The notes under the pieces were generated by a model, which ran no database searches, was not told the DNA's origin, and saw nothing but the letters and a program-made list of their open reading frames with translations. This document shows, in pieces, positions 24,974-34,509 of a stretch of 64,000 nt of DNA; within the stretch, counting starts at the first letter, position 1, and the number at the start of each line of letters is the position of its first letter. The stretch comes from Lactobacillus sp. ESL0677. Its GTDB lineage: Bacteria > Bacillota > Bacilli > Lactobacillales > Lactobacillaceae. Position numbers and translations under genes: made by a program. The stretch is taken from positions 1,736,001 through 1,800,000 of the forward strand of contig NZ_CP113946.1 in the NCBI RefSeq assembly GCF_029392875.1, in the 5' to 3' direction.

Positions 24974-27589
24974 TTAATCTGCATAAACATACGAAACATA
25001 AATTTGACCATTATCCAGTACATGAGCACCAATTCCAATTGATTTCATATCTGTTATCAAACACTTTTTTAATAATGCAAAAGCAGCATCAGCTGTTGTC
25101 ACAGAAGACCCATCAAATGACAGTGCTCCACTAGCTCCACCATAACCTTCAAGGTTATGCTGATCAAGATAGTAATCAATATCATGAGCTACTTCATCAT
25201 CATAAGCATGATATTGATCCACATATTCTTGTACTGCATTATCATAATCAGAATTATCTGTTAATACTGCTAATCCCTGGTTCTTACGTTCAGCATTAAT
25301 ATCTTTTAATAGTTCTTGTCTAAAGTCATTGATAGAAAACTTTTTGGCAACACTATCGCCTATATTTGATACAACAATCTGCTTACCATCTGCATCTTTG
25401 CCTGGATTGAAGGTGTTGCCGTTACTATCTGCTCCATTAATGAAATAGGATGATACATGAACATAATGAATACTATATTCTGTTCCATTATTCGGATCAT
25501 CAAGTCTTGTTACACTAAGACCAAAGTAAAATTCTTCATCATCAAATGAACTTGATCCCATAGTTCCAAGTAAATCACCAGCATGATGCCATTCGCAATT
25601 TTGTAGATTACTTGGAGTAGTTTCAGCATTAACACGACCAAAAAGCATCATTGTTAAGCCTTGATAAATATGCTTCTTGAGCTCAGACAATGACATCTGC
25701 TTACTTCCGTAACCCCAGCCAGTCATATCTTCAATCCAATTATCTTTTATGGTATTTAAACCATTTTCTTTACAGGCAGCAACGATTCCTGGAATATCAT
25801 GTTTACCATCAAATACTGAAGTACCATGAGCATTATATTGAGCAGCTATGTCCTCAGCTAACTTTTGCACACCTGTACTTTGAATCCATGGCTTTAAGCC
25901 TACGTCTGCTCGTGCTTCATTAATTAATCTTAAAGTATAAGAAATTACTTTTTGTGCTTGTTCTGGAGTTAAATTAGTTGGATCAACAATTGTAGTATCA
26001 TCGCCTACTTCATCAATCACATCCGTACTATCAAAATCATTAGTCTTCATACCCTCTTGACATGCCTTAATGAATGCAGCATTTGTATGACCTTCATACG
26101 CCTTACGCAATTCATCTCTAGTATAGCCTGCAGGTAATTTAATTGTAGCTTTTGGACTATTATTTGGCTTATTAGGCGTTGTAGTGCCACTACCTGGTTT
26201 ATTGTTGTCACTTGGCATTGTTGTACCGGAGTTATTGCCATTACCTGGTTTATCGCTGTTGCCTGGTGTCGTACTGCCGGAGTTACTACCATTGCCTGGC
26301 TTATTGTTGTCACCTGGCGTTGCACTGCCAGAGTTACTGCCATTACTTGGCTTGTTGCCGTCACTCGGTTTACTACTGCCAGAGCTGTTGCCGTTACTTG
26401 GCTTGTTGTTGTCACTTGGCTTATTACTACCGGAGTTGTTACTATTACCCGGTTTATTGCCGTCACTTGGCTTATTATTATCGGAGTTGTTACCATTGCT
26501 TGGTTTATTGCTGTCACTTGGCTTATTACTGCCGTTACTTGGTTTGTTATTGTCTCCTGGCGTTGTACCGGAGTTGCTACCATTGCTTGGCTTGTTATTA
26601 TCGCCTGGCGTTGTACCGGAGTTGCTACCATTGCTTGGCTTGTTATTATCGCCTGGCGTTGTACTACCTGAGTTACTGCCATTACTTGGTTTGTTATTGT
26701 CGCCTGGGGTGGTGCTGCCAGAGTTGCTACCATTGCTTGGCTTGCTGTTATCACTTGGCTTATTACTGCCAGAGTTATTGCCGTTACTTGGTTTGTTATT
26801 GTCTCCTGGCGTTGTACCGGAGTTGCTACCATTGCTTGGTTTATTACTATTACTTGAAGTAGTGCCAGAGTTATTACCACCTGCTGGTGCACTGCTGCCA
26901 CTTGGTGTGGTAGTACCAGAAGTGTTGCCAGATGTACTACCATTGCCTAGTATGGTAGTACTGCCTGAAGTATTGCCACTAGCTGGAGTATTACTATCAC
27001 TTGGTGTTGTGTTACCAGCTGGTGCTGGAGTCATATTCACCGTTGAGCTATTTTTAGCTGGTATGTACTTGCCGTTACCTAAAGAATAGTACTTCTTGCC
27101 TTTGATGGTCTTAGTACCATAGACTTTGACAGTTTTCCCCTTCTTAACTGACTTTTTGCCAATACGCTTGCCCTTGCTACTGTAAATTGCAGAGGTCTTA
27201 ATTACCTTAACTTTTTGTGCAATCTTAACTTTACTTGCCAAAACATATTTACCATTACCTAAATTGTAATATGTCTTACCCTTAATTACTTTAGTACCAT
27301 AAACTTTAATAGTTTTGTTCTTCTTTAAAGACTTCTTGCCAATCTTTTTACCTTTACTGTTGTAAAGATATGACTTCTTAATCATCTTGGCAGTCTTTGA
27401 AGCTGTCTTGGCCTTTTTTACATCAGTTTGCGTGGTCTTAGGAGCTGCATTAACTACAGTGTTGTTAGTCAATGCCAATCCACCCAGCATCCCGCCAAGC
27501 GCTGCAGTTCCTACTAATACATTACGAGTTACTTTTTTGTTATTTCTCAAGAAAGTTTTTATCAACTTTTTCTTTCCCTGATAATTCAA
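24974..27589 (-). CDS. SLAP-anchored surface protein with SEC10/PgrA-type domain and long Ser/Asn/Gly/Pro repeat
   Basis: 871 residues. A Sec signal with a YSIRK-like basic start (IKTFLRNNKKVTRNVLVGTAALGG) is likely cleaved near Ala48. Two SLAP domains follow (about 65-120 and 125-180), which bind the protein non-covalently to the wall; there is no LPxTG. Residues 195-480 are a low-complexity stalk of 16-residue units such as NNKPSNGSNSGTTPGD. The C-terminal 390 residues carry a SEC10/PgrA-like helical domain with two related halves (LRLINEARADVGLKPW..., LLKDINAERKNQGLAVL...). Start is TTG 27589 with GGAGGG. Function in adhesion or aggregation is inference from the family. Confidence 0.8.
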   Translation of the reverse strand: MNYQGKKKLIKTFLRNNKKVTRNVLVGTAALGGMLGGLALTNNTVVNAAPKTTQTDVKKAKTASKTAKMIKKSYLYNSKGKKIGKKSLKKNKTIKVYGTKVIKGKTYYNLGNGKYVLASKVKIAQKVKVIKTSAIYSSKGKRIGKKSVKKGKTVKVYGTKTIKGKKYYSLGNGKYIPAKNSSTVNMTPAPAGNTTPSDSNTPASGNTSGSTTILGNGSTSGNTSGTTTPSGSSAPAGGNNSGTTSSNSNKPSNGSNSGTTPGDNNKPSNGNNSGSNKPSDNSKPSNGSNSGSTTPGDNNKPSNGSNSGSTTPGDNNKPSNGSNSGTTPGDNNKPSNGSNSGTTPGDNNKPSNGSNKPSDSNKPSNGNNSDNNKPSDGNKPGNSNNSGSNKPSDNNKPSNGNSSGSSKPSDGNKPSNGSNSGSATPGDNNKPGNGSNSGSTTPGNSDKPGNGNNSGTTMPSDNNKPGSGTTTPNKPNNSPKATIKLPAGYTRDELRKAYEGHTNAAFIKACQEGMKTNDFDSTDVIDEVGDDTTIVDPTNLTPEQAQKVISYTLRLINEARADVGLKPWIQSTGVQKLAEDIAAQYNAHGTSVFDGKHDIPGIVAACKENGLNTIKDNWIEDMTGWGYGSKQMSLSELKKHIYQGLTMMLFGRVNAETTPSNLQNCEWHHAGDLLGTMGSSSFDDEEFYFGLSVTRLDDPNNGTEYSIHYVHVSSYFINGADSNGNTFNPGKDADGKQIVVSNIGDSVAKKFSINDFRQELLKDINAERKNQGLAVLTDNSDYDNAVQEYVDQYHAYDDEVAHDIDYYLDQHNLEGYGGASGALSFDGSSVTTADAAFALLKKCLITDMKSIGIGAHVLDNGQIYVSYVYAD
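26150..27007. repeat. Coding tandem repeat, 48-bp units
   Basis: Encodes the stalk of the surface protein. Units of 48 bp (16 codons) are near identical around 26570-26700, where the same unit occurs twice in a row; others are diverged or missing segments. The array probably changes length by slippage or recombination. Confidence 0.8.
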
Positions 27590-27728
27590 TACTAAACCCT
27601 CCTATACGAATATTTAATTACAATTTAATTTTAATCTTTTTGTTTCCTTAATCAATAGGATTTTTAATTAAATAATATCGAATAATCTTGCAAAATTATT
27701 CAGGTTATAAAATTACTATTTATGCCAA

Positions 27729-27761
27729 GTAAAAAGTGCTTAGTCCATAAACTAAACACTT
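27729..27761 (-). terminator. Terminator of the LCP/small membrane protein operon
   Basis: Minus strand AAGTGTTTAGT/ACTAAGCACTT with loop TTATGG followed by TTTACTT. Confidence 0.75.
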
Positions 27762-27786
27762 CTTAAAATATCTATTGATTTTTATA

Positions 27787-28158
27787 TTATAATCCTGCCT
27801 GCTTACGCTCTTTCTCATACTTTTGCAGCGCCTGCAAGACTTGCGGCCAGTAACGTTTAGGCAAAATTAATTGCAATTTGTCCTGATAAATAGGGAAATC
27901 ACTGGCTTTCATGCCGGTAATCCGTGCTAAATCCTGGTCAGACAAGTGATATTCTCTGGTAATTCGCTTAATTTCAACGGATGCATGTCCACGAAACCAC
28001 GACCAGACAAAGAAGGCCAGTGCAAAGCCGCCTGCGGTTAAGACTGCATTCGGGAGCGTCCAACCAAAGCTACGCAAACAGATAAAAAAAGCGGCAATAA
28101 AGGCAACTAACGCCGAAGCGATGCCATAAATAACGGGAAAAAGTGAGTTCTTATGCAT
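27787..28158 (-). CDS. Small membrane protein with cytoplasmic tail, unknown function
   Basis: 123 residues. Two membrane helices (about 8-30 and 36-55) are followed by a charged soluble tail (residues 56-123, HASVEIKRITREYHLSDQDL..., ending KYEKERKQAGL). The tail contains an LSDQDLARITGM segment that looks helix-turn-helix-like, but this is not conclusive. The gene follows the LCP gene by 18 bp and has an excellent AGGAGGG ribosome binding site, so it is co-transcribed and may assist the LCP protein. I do not recognise the family. Confidence 0.75.
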   Translation of the reverse strand: MHKNSLFPVIYGIASALVAFIAAFFICLRSFGWTLPNAVLTAGGFALAFFVWSWFRGHASVEIKRITREYHLSDQDLARITGMKASDFPIYQDKLQLILPKRYWPQVLQALQKYEKERKQAGL

Positions 28159-28176
28159 TTTGCCCTCCTAAAAGTC

Positions 28177-29397
28177 TTAATTGCCAAAAATACTATTGTT
28201 GCCATTACTTGAATTACTGCTATTATTCGAATTAGCATCAGTTGAATTATTTGCGTCATTACCATTATCGGTCTCACCAGAAACAACAGAAGAATAAATC
28301 TGATAATTAGTGAAGGCATTAGGGTCCTTCCAATTAATGCGATTGCGCTGCTCATTCAACTTATTAAGCCGCGTTTCATCGTTATCCAGAATTTCTGTAT
28401 CAAGACCCAAGTTCGTTCGCAGCTGATTCGATATTTTTTGCAAAGTATCAGTTGAAGCAACTTGAATTGAAGAGCCATTAATCCATGCATCGTGTCCTTG
28501 GATATAACCACTCTTTAGATTGTCCATGCAGCCGCGATAGTTCATCGCCAGAGCAAGCATGTCATTGAAAGTCAAATTGGTCTTCACATACTTAGTAAAG
28601 ATTTTAACCAACTTGCGATAATTGGTAAGGGTATTGATTGACATTGCCTTATGAACAACTGCCGTTATTACCTGACGCTGCCGCATCTGCCGGCCATAAT
28701 CGCCGCGAGGGTCATCATGGCGCATTCTAACATAAGCAACTGCGTGCCGCCCATTCAAATGTTGCTTTCCTTTATGAAAGTCACACCAATCATACGAAAA
28801 TTTAAATGGCACGTTAACTTCAACACCACCAACGGCATTAACCAGATTCTTCAGTGCCTTCATATTGACTTCGACATAGTAATTAATTGGCACATTGACA
28901 AGAGCAGAAACCGTCTGCATCGATGCGTTGCTGCCACCAATCCCGTAGGCCGAATTGATGCGGAACATGTTGTACTTGTTGCCGGGATCGCCCAAAATAT
29001 TAACCAACGTATCACGTGGAATCGAGGTCATCGTTGCCTTATTTTTATCAGGATTAGCCGTTGCCAAGATTAAGGTATCGGAATTCCCCTTATCATGCCG
29101 ACCTTCAATCCCCTGGTCAACACCAAGAATTAAAACCGAAATCGGTTGTTTATTAGCAATCCTAGCTGACGTCGCTGTGTTGCCGCCCGGGCCGTCAATT
29201 GCACTATGCAAGCTAAAATACATGTGTGCTGCCCAAGCCAAGCCGCAACTAACACACAAGACCGCAACAATCCCGACAATGCGCATAAAGGCATTTCCTG
29301 TTAAAGTAGCGGCCGGGGCCGCGAAGGCATGATTGCGATGAAGTTTTAAAGAAGATTGACGACGATAATCTTCTCTTCGTTTAGAGTTTGGATTCAT
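28177..29397 (-). CDS. LytR-CpsA-Psr (LCP) family cell-wall glycopolymer ligase
   Basis: 406 residues. A short cytoplasmic tail, one membrane helix (about 37-60) and an extracellular LCP domain with the family signatures: VLILGVDQGIEGRHDKGNSDTLIL, SIPRDTLV, INSAYGIGG, and YVRMRHDDPRGDYGRQMRQRQV, including the Arg and Asp residues that hold the polyprenyl-pyrophosphate. LCP enzymes attach teichoic acids or polysaccharides to peptidoglycan. The C-terminus is a Ser/Asn tail. ATG 29397 is chosen because the upstream part of the open frame has no ribosome binding site; GGAAGGG lies about 12 bases before it. Confidence 0.88.
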   Translation of the reverse strand: MNPNSKRREDYRRQSSLKLHRNHAFAAPAATLTGNAFMRIVGIVAVLCVSCGLAWAAHMYFSLHSAIDGPGGNTATSARIANKQPISVLILGVDQGIEGRHDKGNSDTLILATANPDKNKATMTSIPRDTLVNILGDPGNKYNMFRINSAYGIGGSNASMQTVSALVNVPINYYVEVNMKALKNLVNAVGGVEVNVPFKFSYDWCDFHKGKQHLNGRHAVAYVRMRHDDPRGDYGRQMRQRQVITAVVHKAMSINTLTNYRKLVKIFTKYVKTNLTFNDMLALAMNYRGCMDNLKSGYIQGHDAWINGSSIQVASTDTLQKISNQLRTNLGLDTEILDNDETRLNKLNEQRNRINWKDPNAFTNYQIYSSVVSGETDNGNDANNSTDANSNNSSNSSNGNNSIFGN

Positions 29398-29556
29398 TCC
29401 TTTATCTATTCCCTTCCAATAACTGTCCAAATGTATTTGTAACACTTTTAAACTTGAATTAAAATATTATCAAATATAATTAATAATATCTTATTTTTTT
29501 GCATTTTCGCACAATCATTATTAACATTAATTAGATATATAAAAGGAGAATTTTTA

Positions 29557-31362
29557 ATGACAATTCCAAAAAGAACCGCCGTTCCTGAAGAACTCAAATG
29601 GGATTTAACCCGCGTGTTTAAATCTGATACTGACTGGGAACACGAATATACAACAGTTAAAACAAAAATACAAACCTTAAGCAATTTACAGGCGAATTTT
29701 GCCAAATCAGGACATGATTTATATGACGGCTTAACCAAAATTTTAGCAGTTGGTCGCCAGCTGGAAAAACTCTACGCCTATGCGACATTAGCAAGTGACG
29801 TTGACACGAGTAACACCCATTATTTAGGGTATGTTGCGCAAGTCCAATCCTTAGCTAGTAAATTTGAGGCCGTAACATCTTTTATCAATCCCGCAATTTT
29901 AGGTATTTCGGAAGCAGAATTAAAGCAATTTAGGCAAGACGAGCCGCAACTCAAAAATTACGACCACTGGCTTGACCAGATTACGCAAATGCGGCCACAT
30001 ACATTGTCTGCTAAAGAAGAAAAATTAGTGGCAGACGCGGGTGACGCAATGGGCGTTTCCGAGAATACCTTCAACGTCCTCACTAATTCTGACATGGAGT
30101 ACGGCTACGTTCAAAACGATGATGGCGAGATGGTGCAGCTCTCTGATGGTTTGTACTCACTATTAATCCAATCGCAAAATCGCGACGTGCGCCAAGATGC
30201 CTTTGACTCAATGTACGCAACTTACGGTCAATTCGAAAATTCACTGGCTTCCACTCTTTCCGGCGTTGTTAAGGAACACAATTACAACGCGCAGGTTCAT
30301 AATTATGACTCTGCACGCAGCGCAGCCTTACACGAAAATGGTGTACCAACTGTGGTTTACGACACTTTAATTAATGAAGTTGACTCCCACCTTGACTTGC
30401 TTCACCGCTACGTTGCTTTACGTAAAAAGATCCTCGGCCTAGATGATTTACAAATGTGGGACATGTACGTGCCATTGACTGGTAAGCCAGCAATGGCGTA
30501 CACCTTTGATGAAGCTAAGGAAGAAGCCAAAAAGGCCTTGGCTCCACTAGGTGCTGACTACCTGAAGCACGTTGACTATATTTTTAACAATCGTGTAATT
30601 GATGTTGTTGAATCACAAAATAAGGTCACAGGTGCATATTCTGGTGGCTCTTACGATACTGACCCTTATGAACTGCTCAATTGGGAAGACAATATTGACT
30701 CACTCTACACACTGGTTCACGAAACCGGCCACTCGGTTCACAGTATGTATACCAGAGAAACTCAACCATACGTGTACGGTGATTACCCGATTTTCGTTGC
30801 GGAAATCGCGTCAACAACTAACGAAAATATTTTAACAGAATACTTCTTAGATCATGTTACTGACCCTAAGACACGGGCCTTTGTCCTTAACTACTACCTT
30901 GACTCCTTCAAGGGCACACTATTTAGACAAACACAATTTGCGGAATTTGAACAATATGTCCATGAGCAAGACGCCAAGGGGGAACCGCTGACTGCTGACC
31001 GCCTTAACGAATTTTATGGCCAATTGAATCAACGCTATTATGGTGACAGCGTTGAGCCTGGAGGCGATATTGCCAAGGAATGGGCACGCATCCCGCACTT
31101 TTACTACAACTTCTACGTTTATCAATACGCCACTGGCTTTGCGGCTGCAACTGCCCTTGCCAATAATGTTGTTCACGGGACAGATGCACAACGTGAAGCC
31201 TATCTTGGCTACCTCAAGTCTGGTTCAAGCGATTATCCTGTAGAAATCATGAAACGCGCCGGCGTTGACATGACTAAGAGTGCTTATTTGGAAGACGCAT
31301 TTGCCACTTTTGCCAAGCGCTTGGATGAGCTTGAGAAAATTATCGCAAATAATTTCAAATAA
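29557..31362 (+). CDS. pepF: Oligoendopeptidase F (M3B family)
   Basis: 601 residues, the usual length. The zinc site HETGHSVHSMY (near 390) with the downstream Glu (EIASTTNE) defines the M3B family. PepF is a cytoplasmic metallopeptidase that cleaves 7-17-residue peptides taken up by Opp systems. Start ATG 29557 follows AAAGGAG. Single-gene unit divergent from the LCP gene. Confidence 0.93.
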   Translation: MTIPKRTAVPEELKWDLTRVFKSDTDWEHEYTTVKTKIQTLSNLQANFAKSGHDLYDGLTKILAVGRQLEKLYAYATLASDVDTSNTHYLGYVAQVQSLASKFEAVTSFINPAILGISEAELKQFRQDEPQLKNYDHWLDQITQMRPHTLSAKEEKLVADAGDAMGVSENTFNVLTNSDMEYGYVQNDDGEMVQLSDGLYSLLIQSQNRDVRQDAFDSMYATYGQFENSLASTLSGVVKEHNYNAQVHNYDSARSAALHENGVPTVVYDTLINEVDSHLDLLHRYVALRKKILGLDDLQMWDMYVPLTGKPAMAYTFDEAKEEAKKALAPLGADYLKHVDYIFNNRVIDVVESQNKVTGAYSGGSYDTDPYELLNWEDNIDSLYTLVHETGHSVHSMYTRETQPYVYGDYPIFVAEIASTTNENILTEYFLDHVTDPKTRAFVLNYYLDSFKGTLFRQTQFAEFEQYVHEQDAKGEPLTADRLNEFYGQLNQRYYGDSVEPGGDIAKEWARIPHFYYNFYVYQYATGFAAATALANNVVHGTDAQREAYLGYLKSGSSDYPVEIMKRAGVDMTKSAYLEDAFATFAKRLDELEKIIANNFK

Positions 31363-31425
31363 GACTTGCAAGTTGCGAGCACAAATAATATAACTATTAA
31401 GGAAACAAAAAAGTTTCTCACATCA

Positions 31426-31456
31426 AAAAACGACTTCTTATTGAGGGGTCGTTTTT
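31426..31456 (+). terminator. Terminator of pepF
   Basis: Stem AAAACGAC/GTCGTTTT with inner TTC/GGG pairs and a T-rich tail. Confidence 0.65.
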
Positions 31457-31577
31457 AGTTTGCAAATAATTTAGGCGTTTTAGTTGGCTACTTACTAATT
31501 AACTTAATGTCAAATTGAGGCTATATTCACAATTATCATTACGTTCTGGATAGTAATCTACATTTTATATACTTATT

Positions 31578-31626
31578 AAAAACACCTCTGATACTCAATT
31601 TTGAAATCTTATCTCAAAGGTGTTTT
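31578..31626 (-). terminator. Terminator of the 31644 membrane protein gene
   Basis: Minus strand AAAACACCTTTGA/TCAGAGGTGTTTT with a large loop and a TTTTTAAT tail. Confidence 0.6.
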
Positions 31627-31643
31627 AAGTAATAGTAAGCTTA

Positions 31644-32480
31644 TCATTTGTTTGCTTTGGCTTCGACATAATGGTTAAAAAGCCAAAGATCGGTCGCTAG
31701 TGCGATGATGTCATAAAATAAGAAGACCCAAAAGTCACCCATTAAGCTAATTCTGGGGACTGTTACTTCCATGTCTTGATAAGAACTTCCAAATAGAAAA
31801 TGATTGATATTGGCATATACATCCCACCAAATGCTGTAACTAATTACTAACAACCAGCTAACTAGCACAATCATCAACAGCCGTACTAGCCAAGTGATGA
31901 TTTTATGCGACTTACCCGGCCAAAAGTCAATCACAGCATGACTGCTGAAATTTAAAAGACTGACAGTCAGATAAACAGCTAGGCCAACCAGCAACAATAA
32001 TAGTGCGGCCAAGAATAATTTTTCTACATTTAATAATGTTAAATGCGATAGCCAATAACCCAAGTCACGCACCTGCCGCCAAGTATCTTTATCAAATGGA
32101 GAAAGCATCCCTAACATAATTGCCAACTCAATCCCTAATAAAAGGTCAAGGTAAATAAACGAAAACCCAGAAGAAATTGTGTTAGCTAAATATAATTCGC
32201 TATCGTGCATTGGTACCAAGCGCCAAGTTTGTTCTCGGTTAAACTTTTCATTCTGCCAACAAGTAATTCCTAGATAAATTAAATTTGCTAGCAAACTGAA
32301 CAAAATAAAGGCTGTTTGCAAGCAGTTGGAATATAAGTTTACCCGCTTGGCAGCTGCCGTTGTAAAAAACATAATTAACGAAAAAACTACCGTTGCAAAT
32401 AACTGCACGCCGATCGTTCGGTGTGTCAACCGACTTTTTTGCTTAAAGAGTACTTTAAATACAGACCAAGAACTTCTCAT
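31644..32480 (-). CDS. Six-helix membrane protein, ABC-2-permease-like, orphan
   Basis: 278 residues with about six membrane helices (near 25-45, 53-75, 105-125, 150-180, 200-225, 250-270) and a basic N-terminus. Layout (N-terminal MRSSWSVFKVLFKQKS, then helices in pairs) resembles ABC-2-type exporter subunits, but no ATPase gene is adjacent and no clear signature is present. It stands alone with its own terminator. Function unknown; the assignment to the ABC-2 group is tentative. Confidence 0.6.
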   Translation of the reverse strand: MRSSWSVFKVLFKQKSRLTHRTIGVQLFATVVFSLIMFFTTAAAKRVNLYSNCLQTAFILFSLLANLIYLGITCWQNEKFNREQTWRLVPMHDSELYLANTISSGFSFIYLDLLLGIELAIMLGMLSPFDKDTWRQVRDLGYWLSHLTLLNVEKLFLAALLLLLVGLAVYLTVSLLNFSSHAVIDFWPGKSHKIITWLVRLLMIVLVSWLLVISYSIWWDVYANINHFLFGSSYQDMEVTVPRISLMGDFWVFLFYDIIALATDLWLFNHYVEAKANK

Positions 32481-32563
32481 GAATATTCTCCAATTTCACA
32501 TGATTATGACTAATCATAGCATTATTATGGTTATAATTTTTTTGTGAAATTATTAAGAAAAAT

Positions 32564-32597
32564 AAAAAGATCCAGTATTTTTCATACTGGGTCTTTT
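32564..32597 (-). terminator. Terminator of the T-box operon
   Basis: Minus strand AAAAGACCCAGTAT/ATACTGGATCTTTT with loop GAAAA and a T-rich tail; three bases beyond the stop codon of the deacylase gene. Confidence 0.82.
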
Positions 32598-32599
32598 CT

Positions 32600-33748
32600 C
32601 TATTTTGCGTATTCCTGCCAAAACTTCCAAGCTAAATCTTGATAAAGCTTGCAGCCGTCTAAATAATTACTTACCGGTGTGTATTCGTTAGGTTCGTGAG
32701 CAACATCTCCCGGTGCTGGGCCCATAATTATGATGGGAAAGTTCCCTTTAGCTCGGATGTATTCCGAAGCATCGGTTGCTCCTGTATCAGCAACAAAATT
32801 ACCACCGTAATTCATCTTTTCCTTAATAACAGACTGCGCTAATTTAGCAAGTTTAGTGTGCTTTTGGTTAGGTAGTGGCACCTCTGGGAAACTATAACGA
32901 ATTGTGAGTTCTGCTCCCTGTTGGTTTAACTCTGCCACAATCTCTTCAAGCTCTTGATAAATTTGGTCATTCGGGTAAAGCGGCGTTGTTCTAATATTGC
33001 CCGAAAGCCAGGCGCTATCTGGAACTGAATTAATTTGACTGCCGCCTTGGATTTGACTAATTACATGTGTTAAAGGCCCTAATACTGGGTCTACTTGATC
33101 ATGGCTATCCATCTTGGCTTGGGCTTGCTCAGCAAACTTAATCAGCGGCATGATTGCATTTTTACCTTTTTCAGGTGTTGAAGAATGAACGGTCACGCCC
33201 TTGGAAGTTACATAATAATCAATTACGCCTTTGTGCGTCACCACAACATCACAATTAGACGACTCACCAATAATTAAGCCATCAAGGTCATCGGCATAGC
33301 CTTCCTTAGTTAGTTGCGCCGCACCATATTCGCCAGTTTCTTCACCAACTGATGCTAGTAAACGAATGCGGCCTGGTAGTTCCTGACCACTTTCTAATAA
33401 GTCAAGCATCGCCACGACCATTGCAGCAAGTCCTGACTTCATGTCGCTAGCGCCGCGCCCATATAAATTACCGTCTTTAATTGTCGCGGTAAATGGTGGT
33501 GTATGCCAATTATCCAAGCTGCCCGCAGAAACCACATCTTCGTGACCAGAAAAGCCTAACAGTGGCCCCTGCTGACCCATATCAATCACCAAATTATCAC
33601 GATCTTCGGCATACTGTACTCGCGTGATTTTTACCGGATAATCCTTAAATAAGTTGGCTAAGTAATCAGCCACCGCTGTTTCATGATCGTTAGCCGATTC
33701 GATTCCAATTAAATCAGACAATATTTTGAGTGCTTTTTTATCTTCCAT
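32600..33748 (-). CDS. ArgE/DapE-family deacylase or dipeptidase (M20A)
   Basis: 382 residues, di-zinc M20 peptidase. Motifs: GFSGHEDVVSAG (first metal His and Asp region), GRGASDMKSG, GEETGEYGA (catalytic Glu pair) and DTGATDASEY. The protein has the inserted dimerisation domain (VTSKGVTVHSSTPEKGKNAI). It is often annotated succinyl-DAP desuccinylase, but the lysine pathway here uses acetylated intermediates with its own deacetylase, and this gene is in a T-box-controlled transporter operon. So it more likely releases an amino acid from an imported acylated or dipeptide form. Eleven bp separate it from the ATPase gene. Confidence 0.8.
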   Translation of the reverse strand: MEDKKALKILSDLIGIESANDHETAVADYLANLFKDYPVKITRVQYAEDRDNLVIDMGQQGPLLGFSGHEDVVSAGSLDNWHTPPFTATIKDGNLYGRGASDMKSGLAAMVVAMLDLLESGQELPGRIRLLASVGEETGEYGAAQLTKEGYADDLDGLIIGESSNCDVVVTHKGVIDYYVTSKGVTVHSSTPEKGKNAIMPLIKFAEQAQAKMDSHDQVDPVLGPLTHVISQIQGGSQINSVPDSAWLSGNIRTTPLYPNDQIYQELEEIVAELNQQGAELTIRYSFPEVPLPNQKHTKLAKLAQSVIKEKMNYGGNFVADTGATDASEYIRAKGNFPIIIMGPAPGDVAHEPNEYTPVSNYLDGCKLYQDLAWKFWQEYAK

Positions 33749-33759
33749 AATATTTGCCT

Positions 33760-34509
33760 CTATGCTTCCAAAACCTTGGCTAAAAATTCTTGTGCCCGCG
33801 CCGTCTTTGGCTTTGCAAAAAATTCAGTTGGTGCTGCTTTTTCCTGAATATAGCCATCTGCCATAAACCAAACTTGATCGGCCACATTCTTGGCAAAGCC
33901 CATTTCATGGGTAACAACAACCATTGTCATCCCTTTTTGGGCTAAATCCTGCATAACCTTCAATACCTCACCGACCATTTCCGGATCAAGTGCACTAGTT
34001 GGCTCATCAAAGAGCATCATTTCTGGATCCATTGCTAGTGCCCGGGCAATCGCCACCCGCTGCTGTTGACCGCCGGAAAGGCTAGCTGGGAACGCATCAG
34101 CCTTATCAGCTAAGCCAACTTGTGCAAGTAATTCCTTGCCTTTTGCCGTAGCCGCTTCTTCTGTAACGTGCTTAACTTTCATCGGTGCCAATTTCAGATT
34201 TTCCAAGACACTCATGTGTGGGAACAGGTTAAATTGTTGGAACACCATGCCCATCTTTTCCCGCAAAGTATTCAGCTCGTCTTCACTCAAAGAGGTCAGT
34301 TCTTTATTTTCAAAAATCACTTTGCCAGAAGTTGGCTGGTCGAGCAAGTTCAAGCAACGTAAAAAGGTACTCTTACCAGCGCCTGAAGGTCCAATTAAAC
34401 AGATAACCTGACCATCTTTAACTTCGGCGTTAATATCTTTTAAAACTTCGTTATTGCCAAAAGTCTTTTTTAAATGTTCAACCTTAATTAATGGTTCCTC
34501 GTTATTCAT
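33760..34509 (-). CDS. Polar amino-acid ABC importer ATPase (GlnQ-like)
   Basis: 249 residues. Walker A GPSGAGKS (about 37-44), Q-loop [11 protein letters not shown], signature LSGGQQQR, Walker [13 protein letters not shown], and switch His VVTHEMGFA: the full PAAT-family pattern. It overlaps the gene of its fused receptor/permease partner by 8 bp. Substrate would be a polar amino acid; the T-box upstream says it is one whose tRNA charging is sensed. Confidence 0.92.
   Translation of the reverse strand: MNNEEPLIKVEHLKKTFGNNEVLKDINAEVKDGQVICLIGPSGAGKSTFLRCLNLLDQPTSGKVIFENKELTSLSEDELNTLREKMGMVFQQFNLFPHMSVLENLKLAPMKVKHVTEEAATAKGKELLAQVGLADKADAFPASLSGGQQQRVAIARALAMDPEMMLFDEPTSALDPEMVGEVLKVMQDLAQKGMTMVVVTHEMGFAKNVADQVWFMADGYIQEKAAPTEFFAKPKTARAQEFLAKVLEA

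Noticed and set aside
26150..27007. Possible CRISPR array because of regular 48-bp spacing
   Set aside because: Units are contiguous, in frame and translate to a Ser/Asn/Gly/Pro stalk; there are no unique spacers and no cas genes.
26184..27089. Long plus-strand frame rich in Leu and Pro (301 residues) and a second one at 26212-26862
   Set aside because: They lie opposite the 48-bp coding repeats of the surface protein; they stay open only because the repeat has no stops in those frames. No ribosome binding site.
32600..33748. Succinyl-diaminopimelate desuccinylase of the lysine pathway
   Set aside because: The lysine operon encodes the acetylated branch with its own deacetylase, and this gene is in a T-box transporter operon, so the pathway label would mislead.
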